Of a DNA stretch of 64,000 bases, positions 26,173 to 34,303 are shown in pieces. This stretch comes from Terrirubrum flagellatum (GTDB taxonomy: Bacteria; Pseudomonadota; Alphaproteobacteria; Rhizobiales; Beijerinckiaceae): assembly GCF_022059845.1 (NCBI RefSeq), contig NZ_CP091851.1, positions 1,550,001 through 1,614,000 on the forward strand, read 5' to 3'. How positions within the stretch are numbered: position 1 is the stretch's first letter; the number at the start of each line of letters is the position of its first letter. The notes beneath the pieces were generated by a model. That model was not told the DNA's origin and searched no databases. It saw nothing but the letters and a program-made list of their open reading frames with translations. The position numbers were made by a program, and so were the translations under genes.

Positions 26173-26478
26173 TCACCCCTCCGCCGGCCGCGCATGCCGG
26201 TCGATATGGCCGAGGTCCCGGCCGGGATCGAGCCGGTCGCGCACCCTTTGCTTCAGCGCCTTGGCGTCGGGAAATCCGCCGTCCGCCTTCCGCTCCCAGA
26301 TGGTCTCGCCGTCATAGGTCACCTCGAACACGCCGCCCGTTCCCGGCTCCAGCGCGACCTCGCCGAGATCGGTCCCGAAGGTGGAGAGGAGTTCCTGCGC
26401 CATCCAGCCGGCGCGCAGAAGCCATTGGCACTGGGTGCAGTAGCGGATGACGATGCGCGGGGTAGGGCGGTCGGACAT
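26173..26478 (-). CDS. Rdx/SelT-SelW-SelH family thioredoxin-like protein
   Basis: A 101-residue protein with IVIRYCTQCQWLLRAGWMAQELL. The CTQC redox motif is the cysteine form of the CxxU found in selenoprotein W. TGGVFEVTYDGETIWERKADGGFPDAKALKQRVRD completes the family signature. These proteins bind or reduce via the CxxC pair; the physiological partner is unknown. The start at 26478 (SDRPTPR) is preferred over an ATG 18 bases upstream. It is followed by a repeat-rich gene-free stretch on its 5' side. Confidence 0.92.
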   Translation of the reverse strand: MSDRPTPRIVIRYCTQCQWLLRAGWMAQELLSTFGTDLGEVALEPGTGGVFEVTYDGETIWERKADGGFPDAKALKQRVRDRLDPGRDLGHIDRHARPAEG

Positions 26479-26601
26479 GGATTCGTGACGGTGCACACAA
26501 AGCGACGTCCTTCATATAGGAGGCGCGCTTTCGTCCATCCAGCTTGTCATTCCAGCGCGACGCGAAGGTTCGTCATCGGGTGCGGCGCTTCGGGATTTGC
26601 A

Positions 26602-26750
26602 TTCACCCTCCCCTTGAGGGGGAGGGTCGCACGGCGGCGCGCGGAGCGCGGCGACGAGCGGGGTGGGGTGTAATAGCGTGATTGCAGTTCACCCCACCCC
26701 GATCCTCGCTGGCGCTCGGATCGACCCTCCCCCCTCAAGGGGAGGGTGGC
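26602..26750. repeat. 149-bp palindromic repeat (CACCCTCCCCTTGAGGGG family)
   Basis: Nested inverted repeats: CACCCTCCCCTTGAGGGGG at 26604 onward with its counterpart CCCTCAAGGGGAGGGTG ending near 26748, and an inner GGGGTGGGGTG / CACCCCACCCC pair around a short loop. No ORF is convincing. This looks like a widespread intergenic repeat of Rhizobiales genomes (from memory). Confidence 0.75.
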
Positions 26751-26831
26751 GCGCGAAATTCTCGCCTGCGAAGCGCGGCTCCATGTCCTCTCCGCTTTGC
26801 TCTCTTCCCTTCATCCTCGCCTCCAGGGGAG

Positions 26832-27098
26832 GCCGGGAGCGCCTGATAGGCGCGGCCAAAATGAATGGTGGGATTTCGCCTTCCGGCGCTCCCGGCGCGG
26901 ATTTTACAGCCTCCCGCCGCACGCTCTCCGCGGCGTACCGCTTAAGGCCCTCATGGGGCGGCCCGATCGTATTGTCGGGCGGACGTGCTGTCGGAAGCTC
27001 CCGGGAGTCCTGAAAGCCAGGTCGCGATCAGAACCCGCAGGTCCGCCCTCTGCTCCCGTTCGGTCCTGACCCGGACGGCCCCGAGAAGAGCAGAGGCA
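26832..27098 (-). ncRNA. Candidate structured RNA of about 270 nt, unnamed
   Basis: A strong promoter just upstream (27105-27133) would start leftward transcription at about 27098. The first transcribed bases form a hairpin with a perfect 9-bp base (27047-27055 with 27088-27096). A second 9-of-10-bp long-range stem pairs 27037-27046 with 26979-26988. A third pairs GCCCGA (26961-26966) with TCGGGC (26975-26980). The last is a perfect 12-bp inverted repeat, GCCGGGAGCGCC (26832-26843) with GGCGCTCCCGGC (26885-26896). Minus-strand reading frames are broken by stops. I do not recognise an Rfam family. A repetitive element carrying a promoter is the main alternative. Confidence 0.45.
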
Positions 27099-27104
27099 AG
27101 ATCA

Positions 27105-27133
27105 ATAATAGGAATTTAGTCATGAAATGTCAA
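27105..27133 (-). promoter_or_regulatory. Near-consensus sigma-70 promoter, leftward
   Basis: On the minus strand, TTGACA (27128-27133), a 17-base AT-rich spacer and TATTAT (27105-27110). This is among the best promoters in the window. No gene starts within several hundred bases downstream, which points to an untranslated product. Confidence 0.75.
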
Positions 27134-27181
27134 GCGCCAGACCGCGTGGTTCACCAATTAAGCGCTCTTCTCCCTTCCAGC

Positions 27182-27260
27182 CGTCATCGCCGGCCTTGAG
27201 CCGGCGATCCAGACCGATGCGCCAATCTGCTGGATGGCCGGGTCAAGCCCAGCCATGACA
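27182..27260. repeat. Intergenic palindromic repeat (CGTCATCGCCGG / GCCATGACA type)
   Basis: CGTCATCGCCGGCCTTGAGC at the left and GGTCAAGCCCAGCCATGACA at the right form imperfect inverted arms around GATCCAG and CTGGAT inner arms. It resembles the common alphaproteobacterial repeat of the GTCATGCCCGGCTTGACCCGGGCATCCA type. No gene lies inside. The rest of 27134-27314 shows nothing else. Confidence 0.7.
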
Positions 27261-27314
27261 TCTGGAGGGAGAACGAGGCCACCCTCACTCCGCGCGCTAA
27301 TACTATGATGGGCG

Positions 27315-27734
27315 TCACCCAGCGCATTGCGGAGCATTCATCGCCGTCTCGTCCATCCACATCGCGCCCCAGACGTGACCGTCGGGATCAGTGAAGTCGC
27401 GACCATACATGGACCCGTGATCCTGAACCGGATTGATGTCGGCGATTCCGCCGTTTTTCGCGGCCGATATGTTCATTGCATCGACATGTTCGCGTGAATC
27501 GCAGGAGATATTGAGCGCGACCTCGCTCGATGTGTTCGGTGGAATCGGGCGTGTCGTAAATGTGCGCCATTTCTTGTGGGTCAAAAGCATGACGCTGATT
27601 GACTTGCTCCACACCATCAACGCCGCGGTGTCGTCCGTGAATTGCGAATTATTGACGAAGCCCAGGGCGGCGTAAAAAGCCTTCGACGCTTTCAGGTCGG
27701 CGACCGGCAGGCTAACGGTGATCATTCGGGACAT
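27315..27734 (-). CDS. VOC/glyoxalase superfamily protein
   Basis: A 139-residue protein with the VOC beta-alpha-beta-beta-beta fold signature: ITVSLPVADLKASKAFYAALGF, then DHGSMYGRDFTDPDGHVWGAMWMD. This branch (PhnB- or lactoylglutathione-lyase-like) often accompanies ArsR-SRPBCC operons. The function is not defined. It is last in the leftward SRPBCC-DUF1428-DUF899-VOC set. Codon use includes more AT-ending codons than neighbours, a possible sign of later acquisition. Confidence 0.9.
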   Translation of the reverse strand: MSRMITVSLPVADLKASKAFYAALGFVNNSQFTDDTAALMVWSKSISVMLLTHKKWRTFTTRPIPPNTSSEVALNISCDSREHVDAMNISAAKNGGIADINPVQDHGSMYGRDFTDPDGHVWGAMWMDETAMNAPQCAG

Positions 27735-27828
27735 CGATGGTTTCCTGTTGATGAGATCGCGGAGGACTTGGCGATGTCCTCCGCCAGATCGCGATGAGAA
27801 CGCGTAGCCTCGCCCGCTGCGCCGTTTC

Positions 27829-28563
27829 TTAGCCGCAGCAGCTCGGCGCGCCCTTCGCCTTCTTCACGCCCTCATATTCGTCGTGCCGCTTCATCCAGTT
27901 CATGGTCGAACTTTCATTGCGGCCCTTCGGCATCAGGTCGAGATAGTTGTAGGCGCCGATGAGAATGTCGCCGCCGCGGGCGTAAGCGGAATAGGTGCGG
28001 AAGATGTCGCCTTTCTCATCCCTGTAGAAGACGCTGACTCCCGGCAGCTCGCCGTCATAGTCGCCTTCCATGGCCGCGAAATTATAGACGGCTTCGCCTT
28101 TTGCGAGCTGCTCTTTGGTGTGCGAGACGTCGAAATCGTAGTTGAAGTCCGAGCCGTTCGACGACACCCATTTGAAATTCCAGCCCATGCGCTTCTTGTA
28201 GGGCTCAAACTCCTCGCGCTTCCCGCGTGATACGACGACGAAGGCGATGTCGTGATGGGCGAGATGCAGATTCGCGCCATCGATATGATCGGCGAGGAAC
28301 GAGCAGCCGGGGCAGCCTTCCGTCGCGCCGGGCGCGAACATGAAGTGATAGATAATGAGCTGGCTCTTGCCATCGAACAGCTCGGCCAGCGTCTCCTTCC
28401 CGTCGGGACCATCGAACATGTAGTTCTTGTCGATCTTCGTCCAGGGAAGGGCGCGGCGTTCGGCGCTCAATTCGTCACGCATCTGCGTGAACTTCTTCTC
28501 GTTGGCGAGATGGGCTTTGCGCGCTGCGATCCATTCCTCGCGCGAGACGATTTGATGCTGCAT
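27829..28563 (-). CDS. DUF899 family thioredoxin-like protein
   Basis: A 244-residue DUF899 protein. The start HQIVSREEWIAARKAHLANEK and the core LIIYHFMFAPGATEGCPGCSFLADHIDGA are diagnostic. The CPGC motif lies in the thioredoxin-like redox position. The end is CC near the C-terminus (APSCCG). The family has no established reaction. The start is ATG 28563; an upstream in-frame codon adds ten residues. It lies between DUF1428 and the VOC gene, likely in one operon. Confidence 0.92.
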   Translation of the reverse strand: MQHQIVSREEWIAARKAHLANEKKFTQMRDELSAERRALPWTKIDKNYMFDGPDGKETLAELFDGKSQLIIYHFMFAPGATEGCPGCSFLADHIDGANLHLAHHDIAFVVVSRGKREEFEPYKKRMGWNFKWVSSNGSDFNYDFDVSHTKEQLAKGEAVYNFAAMEGDYDGELPGVSVFYRDEKGDIFRTYSAYARGGDILIGAYNYLDLMPKGRNESSTMNWMKRHDEYEGVKKAKGAPSCCG

Positions 28564-28589
28564 GGCGTTTCTCCTTTGAGCCGTTGAAA

Positions 28590-28964
28590 TCATTGCGAAG
28601 CGCGTTCAGCGGCGACCGCGATCTTGAAGCCGCCATAGATCATCCGCTTGGCGTCGAACGGCATGGTTTTCGGATCCATGCCGGCCATGAGCCGCGGATC
28701 CTTCATCACCTTCGCCATCACGCGGTCGCGATGCTTGCGCGAGATGTAAGTGATCCAGGAAAAGATCACGGTCTCATCAGGCTTCAGCTTCACGCTGCGC
28801 GGAAAGGACGTGATCTCTCCGACAGGCGCGTCGTCGGCGACCGCCTCGACATAGCTCAGCGCGCCATGCTCCATCCAGACCTTGCGGGCGCGCCGCGCCA
28901 GCTTGAGATAGTCAGGCAGTTTCTTCTTCGGCACCGGCACGACGAAGCCGTCGACGTAAGTCAC
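28590..28964 (-). CDS. DUF1428 family protein
   Basis: A 124-residue protein: TYVDGFVVPVPKKKLPDYLKLARRARKVWMEHGALSYVEA then FSWITYISRKHRDRVMAKVMKDPRL. This is the DUF1428 dimeric alpha-beta barrel family, of unknown function. The start is GTG at 28964, preceded by GGAGGAAAAC; no ATG fits. It lies 37 bases after the SRPBCC gene and belongs to the same operon. Confidence 0.92.
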   Translation of the reverse strand: MTYVDGFVVPVPKKKLPDYLKLARRARKVWMEHGALSYVEAVADDAPVGEITSFPRSVKLKPDETVIFSWITYISRKHRDRVMAKVMKDPRLMAGMDPKTMPFDAKRMIYGGFKIAVAAERASQ

Positions 28965-29001
28965 GTTTTCCTCCAAGTTTTGTTTGCGCAGACCGTTCAA
29001 C

Positions 29002-29454
29002 TCACGCGGAGGCGAACAGTTTCTCCAGCTTGTCGAACGCGCCGGTCCAGCCTTCGCGATGGCCGTCGCGCGCATTCTCGTCGAAGAACTGTTCGTGCAG
29101 CAGCGTCATGATGGTGTGATCGCCGTCCGCTTTCAGCGTGACGGTCACGAGCGACTCGCGCTCCGGCAGCGTGATCCAGCGCCAGGTGAATTTCAGCTTC
29201 TCGTTCGTCACCACCTCCTGATAGACGCCGCTGACGTCATGCATCTCGCCGTCCTCGGTGAAGAAGACGATGTGGTAGCGGCCGCCGACACGCAGATCGG
29301 TCTTCGCGCTCTCGACCTTGCCCTCGTCGGGGCCGAACCAGCGGATCAGCTGTTTCGGGTCGGTCCAGGCTCCGAAGATTTGCGCCGGCGTGGCATGGAA
29401 ACGACGTTGGAGGGTGAGGTGGGGGCGTTGGTCTCCGGCGAGCTGGGCGGACAT
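29002..29454 (-). CDS. SRPBCC/AHSA1-like protein
   Basis: A 150-residue START-like ligand-binding domain: LTLQRRFHATPAQIFGAWTDPKQLIRWFGPDEG near the start and TIMTLLHEQFFDENARDGHREGWTGAFDKLEKLF at the end. Such genes normally follow an arsR-type regulator gene; here only a remnant of one is visible upstream. Ligand unknown. It is first intact gene of a four-gene leftward operon. Confidence 0.93.
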   Translation of the reverse strand: MSAQLAGDQRPHLTLQRRFHATPAQIFGAWTDPKQLIRWFGPDEGKVESAKTDLRVGGRYHIVFFTEDGEMHDVSGVYQEVVTNEKLKFTWRWITLPERESLVTVTLKADGDHTIMTLLHEQFFDENARDGHREGWTGAFDKLEKLFASA

Positions 29455-29534
29455 TTCTTCTTCTCCTCCACAAGGGCGGCGAGACGGTCGAGCTTCGTCG
29501 ACCAGAAGCGCGCATAGCGATTGAGCCAGTTCAT
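29346..29534 (-). pseudogene. Probable ArsR-type regulator remnant (C-terminal fragment)
   Basis: The first ~27 residues (NWLNRYARFWSTKLDRLAALVEEKKK) resemble the C-terminal helix of the small ArsR regulators that precede SRPBCC genes, which usually end W-x-R-x-W-x-x-x-L-D-x-L. The whole helix-turn-helix domain is missing: only about 60 bases lie between this fragment and a putative operator. The frame then runs out-of-phase across the SRPBCC start. A large internal deletion explains this best. A short unrelated ORF is the alternative. Confidence 0.4.
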
Positions 29535-29590
29535 CGCCTGACTCCCGGCTGCCGGATCGAACGCGAATGCGTCCGGTCCGAAATCGTCAT

Positions 29591-29606
29591 TTAACTTATA
29601 GGTTAA
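29591..29606. promoter_or_regulatory. TTAACTTATAGGTTAA dyad, ArsR-operator-like
   Basis: A 16-bp near-palindrome (14 of 16 bases symmetric) in an AT-rich patch between the SRPBCC operon and pyrB. On the minus strand it contains TATAAG and may overlap the -10 of the SRPBCC operon. Dyads of this type are used by ArsR regulators that control SRPBCC genes; this is inference. Confidence 0.45.
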
Positions 29607-29723
29607 GTAGCGCCGCCGGACCGGCTCTGTCAAGCGCGTCGGCTGCGAAGCTGTGATCAATCCTGCTGAGGCGACGATCGGCGCTTGCCGGGAAGGCGGC
29701 GACGCCCTAAGCGGTCGCCTTCG

Positions 29724-30674
29724 ATGAGCGCGCATAATTCGCTTTCGAGCTTCCCCCATCGCCACCTTCTGGGCATCGAGGGGCTTTCCCGTCCTGACAT
29801 CGTCGCCTTGCTCGACATGGCCGAGGATTACGTCGCGCTGTCGCGCCAGGTGGAGAAGAAGAAATCCACCTTGCGCGGCCGCACCCAGATCAACCTGTTC
29901 TTCGAGCCGTCGACGCGCACGCAGTCCTCGTTCGAACTCGCGGGCAAGCGGCTCGGCGCCGACGTCATGAACATGTCGGTGTCGTCCTCCTCGGTGAAGA
30001 AGGGCGAGACGCTGATCGACACGGCGGCGACGCTGAATGCGATGCGGCCTGACATCATCGTCGTGCGCCATCACGCGGCGGGCGCGGTGCATCTGCTCTC
30101 GCGGAAAGTGGACTGCTCCGTCGTGAACGCCGGCGACGGCCAGCATGAGCATCCGACGCAGGCGCTGCTCGACGCGCTCACCATCCGCCGCAACAAGGGC
30201 CGGATTGAAGGGCTCGTGATCACGATCTGCGGCGACATCATGCACAGTCGCGTTGCGCGCTCGAACATCATCCTTTTGCAGGCGCTCGGCGCGCGCGTGC
30301 GAGTCTGCGGGCCGCGCACGCTGTTGCCGATCGGCATCGAGCGCATGGGCGTCGAGGTCCACACCGACCTCAAGAAGGCGCTCAACGGCGCCGACATCGT
30401 CATGATGCTGAGATTGCAGCGCGAGCGCATGAATGGCGGCTTCGTGCCGTCCTCGAAGGAATATTTCCGCTATTGGGGCCTCGACGCGGAAAAGCTCGCC
30501 TTCGCGAAAGGGGATGCGCTGGTGATGCATCCGGGACCGATGAACAGAGGCGTCGAGATTTCATCCGAGGTCGCGGACGGCGCGCAATCGCTCATCCGCG
30601 AGCAGGTGGAGATGGGCGTCGCGGTGCGCATGGCCGTCATGGAAGCGCTCGCGCGCAACCTGCCGAACCATTGA
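29724..30674 (+). CDS. pyrB: Aspartate carbamoyltransferase catalytic subunit
   Basis: A 316-residue enzyme that joins carbamoyl phosphate and aspartate in pyrimidine synthesis. The carbamoyl-phosphate site [22 protein letters not shown], the [14 protein letters not shown] loop and MLRLQRERM are all present. The start at 29724 ([16 protein letters not shown]) is chosen over an upstream codon. It is first of a rightward operon. No pyrI regulatory gene is present, which fits a PyrB that pairs with a PyrC-like subunit. Confidence 0.97.
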   Translation: MSAHNSLSSFPHRHLLGIEGLSRPDIVALLDMAEDYVALSRQVEKKKSTLRGRTQINLFFEPSTRTQSSFELAGKRLGADVMNMSVSSSSVKKGETLIDTAATLNAMRPDIIVVRHHAAGAVHLLSRKVDCSVVNAGDGQHEHPTQALLDALTIRRNKGRIEGLVITICGDIMHSRVARSNIILLQALGARVRVCGPRTLLPIGIERMGVEVHTDLKKALNGADIVMMLRLQRERMNGGFVPSSKEYFRYWGLDAEKLAFAKGDALVMHPGPMNRGVEISSEVADGAQSLIREQVEMGVAVRMAVMEALARNLPNH

Positions 30675-30681
30675 GGCGCAG

Positions 30682-31062
30682 ATGGCGAGCGAACCAGGCG
30701 GCCCGCTGATGATCCTCGTCGCCGGGCCCTATCGATCCGGCACGGGCGATGATCCCGTCAAGATCAAGGCCAACGTGGATGCGATGACGGAGGCGTCGCT
30801 GCGTCTGTTTCGCGCCGGCCATCTCCCCGTGATGGGCGAATGGTATGCGCTGCCGCTGATCGAACATGCGGGCTCGCAACGCGTTGGCGACGCTGCATTC
30901 GACGAAATCTTCCATCCGGTTTCGCGGCGCCTTGTCGCGAAATGCGATGCGGTGCTGCGCATCGGCGGCCCGTCGGCGGGCGCCGACGAGATGGTCGCGC
31001 TCGCGCGCGAGCATGCCAAGCTCGTGTTCACGAGCGAACACGACATTCCGGGAGTCCGTTGA
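30682..31062 (+). CDS. Nucleoside 2-deoxyribosyltransferase-like protein (DUF4406-like)
   Basis: A 126-residue protein: MILVAGPYRSGTGDDPVKIKANVDAMTEASLRLFRAGHLPVMGEWYALPLI, then LVAKCDAVLRIGGPSAGADEMVALAREH. The AGPYR start, the glycine-rich R-I-G-G-PS-x-GADEM stretch and the size match the deoxyribosyltransferase fold; the catalytic Glu would be in GADEM. It lies seven bases after pyrB and its stop is one base before the next start, so it is coupled to the pyrimidine operon. Enzymatic activity is inferred, not shown. Confidence 0.72.
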   Translation: MASEPGGPLMILVAGPYRSGTGDDPVKIKANVDAMTEASLRLFRAGHLPVMGEWYALPLIEHAGSQRVGDAAFDEIFHPVSRRLVAKCDAVLRIGGPSAGADEMVALAREHAKLVFTSEHDIPGVR

Positions 31063-31063
31063 C

Positions 31064-32368
31064 GTGCCGCAGACCGATCCGCGCCCGCTGCTGCTCGTCA
31101 ATGCGCGCCTCGTCGATCCCGCAAGCGGTCGCGACGAGAAGGGCGGCCTTTTCATCCAGAATGGCGTCATCCGCGAGATCGGGCCCTCTGTCGTCGCCTC
31201 GTCCGCGCCTGACGGCGCCGAGATCGTGGAATGCCGCGGGCTGATTGTTGCGCCGGGCTTGATCGACATGCAGGCCTTCGCCGGCGAGCCGGGCGCCGAA
31301 CATCGCGAGACGCTGCGCACCTTGAGCGAAGCCGCGGCCGGCGGCGGCGTCACGTCGCTCGTCTGCCTGCCGAACACCGATCCGCCGGTCGATGATCCCG
31401 CGATCGTCGATTTCCTGCTGCGCCGCGCGCGCGATCGCGCCGTCGTGCGCGTCTATCCCTTGGCGGCGCTGACCAAGGGTCGCAAGGGCGAGGAAATGAC
31501 GGAGATCGGGCTTCTCAGGGAGGCCGGCGCCGTCGCTTTCGCCGAGGGGCCGAAGTCGGTCGTCAACGCGCAGGTGATGCGGCGCATTCTCGTTTATGCG
31601 CAGGAGACCCATTCGCTCGTCATCCATCACGTCGAGGATCCCGATCTCATCGGCGACGGCGTGATGAACGAGGGCGAGTTCTGCTCGCGGCTCGGTCTCA
31701 CCGGCATTCCGCGCGAAGCCGAGACGATCATGCTGGAGCGCGACATTCGCCTGCTGCATCTCACGGGCGGCCGCTATCACGCCGCCATCGTGTCCTGCGC
31801 CGCGTCGCTCGACATCATCAGGCGCGCCAAGGCGGACGGGCTCTCCGTCACCTGCGGCGTGTCGATCAATCATCTCACGCTGAACGAAAATGACGTTGGC
31901 CAGTATCGCTCCTTCTGCAAGGTGGCGCCGCCGCTGCGCCATGAGGACGACCGGCTCGCCTGCGTCGACGCGCTGGAGGACGGCACGATCGACGTGATCG
32001 TGTCGGATCACAATCCGCAGGATGTCGAGACGAAGCGCCTGCCTTTCGCGGAATGCGCCGATGGCGCGATCGGCGTCGAGACCATGCTGTCGGCGGCGCT
32101 GAGACTCGTGCATGACGGCTCCGTATCGCTCAGCCGCGTGCTGCATGCGATGTCGACGCGGCCGGCGGAACTGCTGGGATTGCCCGGCGGCCGTCTTGCG
32201 CCCGGCGCGCCCGGCGACGTCATCCTGCTCGATCCTGATCTTCCCTGGGTCGTCGATCGCGAGAAGCTGAAATCGCGTTCGAAGAATTCGCCGTTCGACG
32301 AGGCGCGGCTCACCGGGCGCGCGGTGAAGACCATCGTTGCCGGCCGCGTGGTCTACGACTACCGTTGA
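31064..32368 (+). CDS. Dihydroorotase-like protein lacking zinc ligands (PyrC')
   Basis: A 434-residue amidohydrolase-fold protein in the dihydroorotase position. In active enzymes the segment after the first strand reads D-x-H-x-H-x-R-E-P-G. Here it is [15 protein letters not shown], so both zinc-binding histidines are replaced (Gln and Phe). The later motif TDHAPH is SDHNPQ. These changes match the non-catalytic PyrC' that forms a complex with PyrB in Pseudomonas. An active pyrC should exist elsewhere. The start is GTG 31064, directly after the preceding stop. Confidence 0.85.
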   Translation: MPQTDPRPLLLVNARLVDPASGRDEKGGLFIQNGVIREIGPSVVASSAPDGAEIVECRGLIVAPGLIDMQAFAGEPGAEHRETLRTLSEAAAGGGVTSLVCLPNTDPPVDDPAIVDFLLRRARDRAVVRVYPLAALTKGRKGEEMTEIGLLREAGAVAFAEGPKSVVNAQVMRRILVYAQETHSLVIHHVEDPDLIGDGVMNEGEFCSRLGLTGIPREAETIMLERDIRLLHLTGGRYHAAIVSCAASLDIIRRAKADGLSVTCGVSINHLTLNENDVGQYRSFCKVAPPLRHEDDRLACVDALEDGTIDVIVSDHNPQDVETKRLPFAECADGAIGVETMLSAALRLVHDGSVSLSRVLHAMSTRPAELLGLPGGRLAPGAPGDVILLDPDLPWVVDREKLKSRSKNSPFDEARLTGRAVKTIVAGRVVYDYR

Positions 32369-32393
32369 TCAAAACGGGAAGGGCCAAGGTTTC

Positions 32394-33026
32394 GTGCAGC
32401 GTTTCTGGTTTTTGCAGTCGGCGAACTGGGCGGCGGACGCGCCGCAGATGCTGCTGATCTTCATCGCAGGCTATCTCCTCGGCTCCATCCCGTTCGGCCT
32501 GCTGCTGACGAAGCTTGCGGGCGGGCCCGACATCCGCACGATCGGCTCCGGCAATATCGGCGCGACCAATGTGCTGCGCACCGGCAACAAGAAGCTCGCC
32601 GCCGCGACGCTGCTGCTCGACGGGCTGAAAGGCACGGCCGCCGCGCTGGTCGGATATTGGTGGGGCGGGCCGCAATTGGCGCTGCTCGGCTGTCTCGGCG
32701 CGCTGTTGGGACACTGCTTCCCGGTCTGGCTCGGCTTCAAGGGCGGCAAGGGCGTCGCGACCTTCATCGGCTGTCTGTTCGGCGTCGCCTGGAAGGCGGC
32801 GCTCGCCTTCATCGCGATCTGGCTCGCGGTCGCCTGGCTCTCGCGCTACTCCTCGCTGGCGGCGCTTGCCGCGACCATCGTGACGCCCCTCATGTTGTGG
32901 ATGCTCGGCGCAGGCGCGGCTGCGCAGTTGTTTGCGATGATGGGGTTGCTCGTCGTGATCATGCACCACGAGAATATCAGCCGCCTGATCGCCGGGACCG
33001 AAAGCAAGATCGGCAAGAAAGGTTGA
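32394..33026 (+). CDS. plsY: Glycerol-3-phosphate acyltransferase PlsY
   Basis: A 210-residue inner-membrane acyltransferase that uses acyl-phosphate (made by PlsX) to acylate glycerol-3-phosphate. The three conserved motifs are [51 protein letters not shown] and [17 protein letters not shown]. About five hydrophobic segments. The start is a GTG at 32394 with AAGG upstream; no ATG lies between it and the conserved region except a Met that would cut the first segment. The order pyrC'-plsY-dprA is conserved in Rhizobiales. Confidence 0.95.
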   Translation: MQRFWFLQSANWAADAPQMLLIFIAGYLLGSIPFGLLLTKLAGGPDIRTIGSGNIGATNVLRTGNKKLAAATLLLDGLKGTAAALVGYWWGGPQLALLGCLGALLGHCFPVWLGFKGGKGVATFIGCLFGVAWKAALAFIAIWLAVAWLSRYSSLAALAATIVTPLMLWMLGAGAAAQLFAMMGLLVVIMHHENISRLIAGTESKIGKKG

Positions 33027-33032
33027 ACGGCG

Positions 33033-34244
33033 ATGCAGGGGGCCCGACGCATCCTGCTCTCCGACGCGCAACGCCTCGACTGGCTTCGGCTGTTCCGTTC
33101 CGAAGGCGTGGGTCCGCGCACCTTTCGCGCCTTGATCAATCGCCATGGCGGCGCGCGCGCGGCGCTCGACGCGCTGCCCGACATGGCGGCGCGCGCCGGC
33201 AAGACCGTCGTGGTTTGTTCAGTCGCGGAAGCGGAGGCGGAACTCGCTGCGGCGGCGCGGCTTGAAGCGCGTTTCGTCGCCATGGGCGAGGAAGGCTATC
33301 CCTTCGCATTGTCGCAGATCGCCGATCCGCCGCCGCTCATCGCCGTGCGCGGCGATCTTCGCGCGCTGGCGCGTCCGGCGGTCGCGATCGTCGGTTCGCG
33401 CAACGCCTCCGCTGCGGGGCTGCGCATGACAGAGTTGCTGGCGCAGGGCGTTGGCGCGCATGGCTATGTCATCGTGTCGGGCCTTGCGCGCGGCATCGAC
33501 GCGAAAGCGCATGAGACGTCATTGAAAGCGGGTGCCGTCGCCGTGCTCGCCGGCGGGCATGACCGCATCTATCCCAGCGAGCACAAGCCGCTCTCGGAAG
33601 AGATCATCGCGAATGGCGGCGCCGTGGTCAGCGAGATGCCGTTCGGATGGACGCCGCGCGGGCGCGATTTTCCCCGGCGCAATCGCATCATCTCGGGGCT
33701 GGCGCTCGCGACCATCGTCGTCGAGGCGGCGCGCAAATCAGGCTCGCTGATCACCGCGCGCTTTGCGCTGGAGCAGGGGCGTGAAGTGTTCGCCGTGCCG
33801 GGCTCGCCGCTCGATCCGCGCGCGGAGGGGACGAATGATCTCATCAGGCAGGGCGCGACCTTGGTCTCGGAGCCTTCGCATGTGACCGACGTGCTGACGC
33901 CGCTTCTGCCGCCGCAGGCGGAAGGCGGGTTATTGGCGAACAGCGCGCCGCCGGAGCGTCAGCGACCGCTCTGGGACGAGCTCGATTGGCCCGAGCTTAG
34001 TCTCGTAGCCGCGCCGACCGCGCCGGAGGGTTGGGAAAATTCCGGCGACGGCGAACAGCTCGATCTTGTGCCGCCGGACAGCCGCTTGCTCGGGCTGATG
34101 TCGTCGAGCCCGATCGAAGTGGATGAGCTGTCGCGCATCGCGGCGCTGCCGGTGAGGCAGGTGAGGGCGATGCTCGCGGAACTCGACCTAGCTGGCCGCA
34201 TCGAACGGCATGGCGCCGATCGCGTCTCGCTCAGGCCGGTTTAG
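33033..34244 (+). CDS. dprA: DNA processing protein DprA
   Basis: A 403-residue protein that loads RecA on incoming single-stranded DNA in natural transformation and recombination. An N-terminal SAM-like helical domain (LDWLRLFRSEGVGPRTFRALINRHGG) is followed by the Rossmann fold: AVAIVGSRNASAAGLRMTELLAQGVG, VSGLARGIDAKAHETSLKAGAVAVLAGG and PRRNRIISGLA. A C-terminal winged helix (SSSPIEVDELSRIAALPVRQVRAMLAELDLAG) is present. In many relatives topA follows directly; here an IS element lies downstream. Confidence 0.95.
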   Translation: MQGARRILLSDAQRLDWLRLFRSEGVGPRTFRALINRHGGARAALDALPDMAARAGKTVVVCSVAEAEAELAAAARLEARFVAMGEEGYPFALSQIADPPPLIAVRGDLRALARPAVAIVGSRNASAAGLRMTELLAQGVGAHGYVIVSGLARGIDAKAHETSLKAGAVAVLAGGHDRIYPSEHKPLSEEIIANGGAVVSEMPFGWTPRGRDFPRRNRIISGLALATIVVEAARKSGSLITARFALEQGREVFAVPGSPLDPRAEGTNDLIRQGATLVSEPSHVTDVLTPLLPPQAEGGLLANSAPPERQRPLWDELDWPELSLVAAPTAPEGWENSGDGEQLDLVPPDSRLLGLMSSSPIEVDELSRIAALPVRQVRAMLAELDLAGRIERHGADRVSLRPV

Positions 34245-34257
34245 TCTTTTGTTTGTC

Positions 34258-34302
34258 GCAACGTATTTGCGGAAAACCGGTTCCCACTTTTCCGCACGTT
34301 GC
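34258..34302. repeat. REP-like palindrome, copy 2
   Basis: GCAACGT (34258-34264) and ACGTTGC (34296-34302) enclose GCGGAAAA (34269-34276) and TTTTCCGC (34288-34295) around CCGGTTCCCAC. The core matches copy 1 at 4683-4735. The IS element begins two bases after it. Confidence 0.75.
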
Positions 34303-34303
34303 T

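Noticed and set aside
26547-27069. Several short frames in the repeat-rich gap
   Set aside because: Overlapping frames in palindromes on both strands, no family resemblance and no good start signals.
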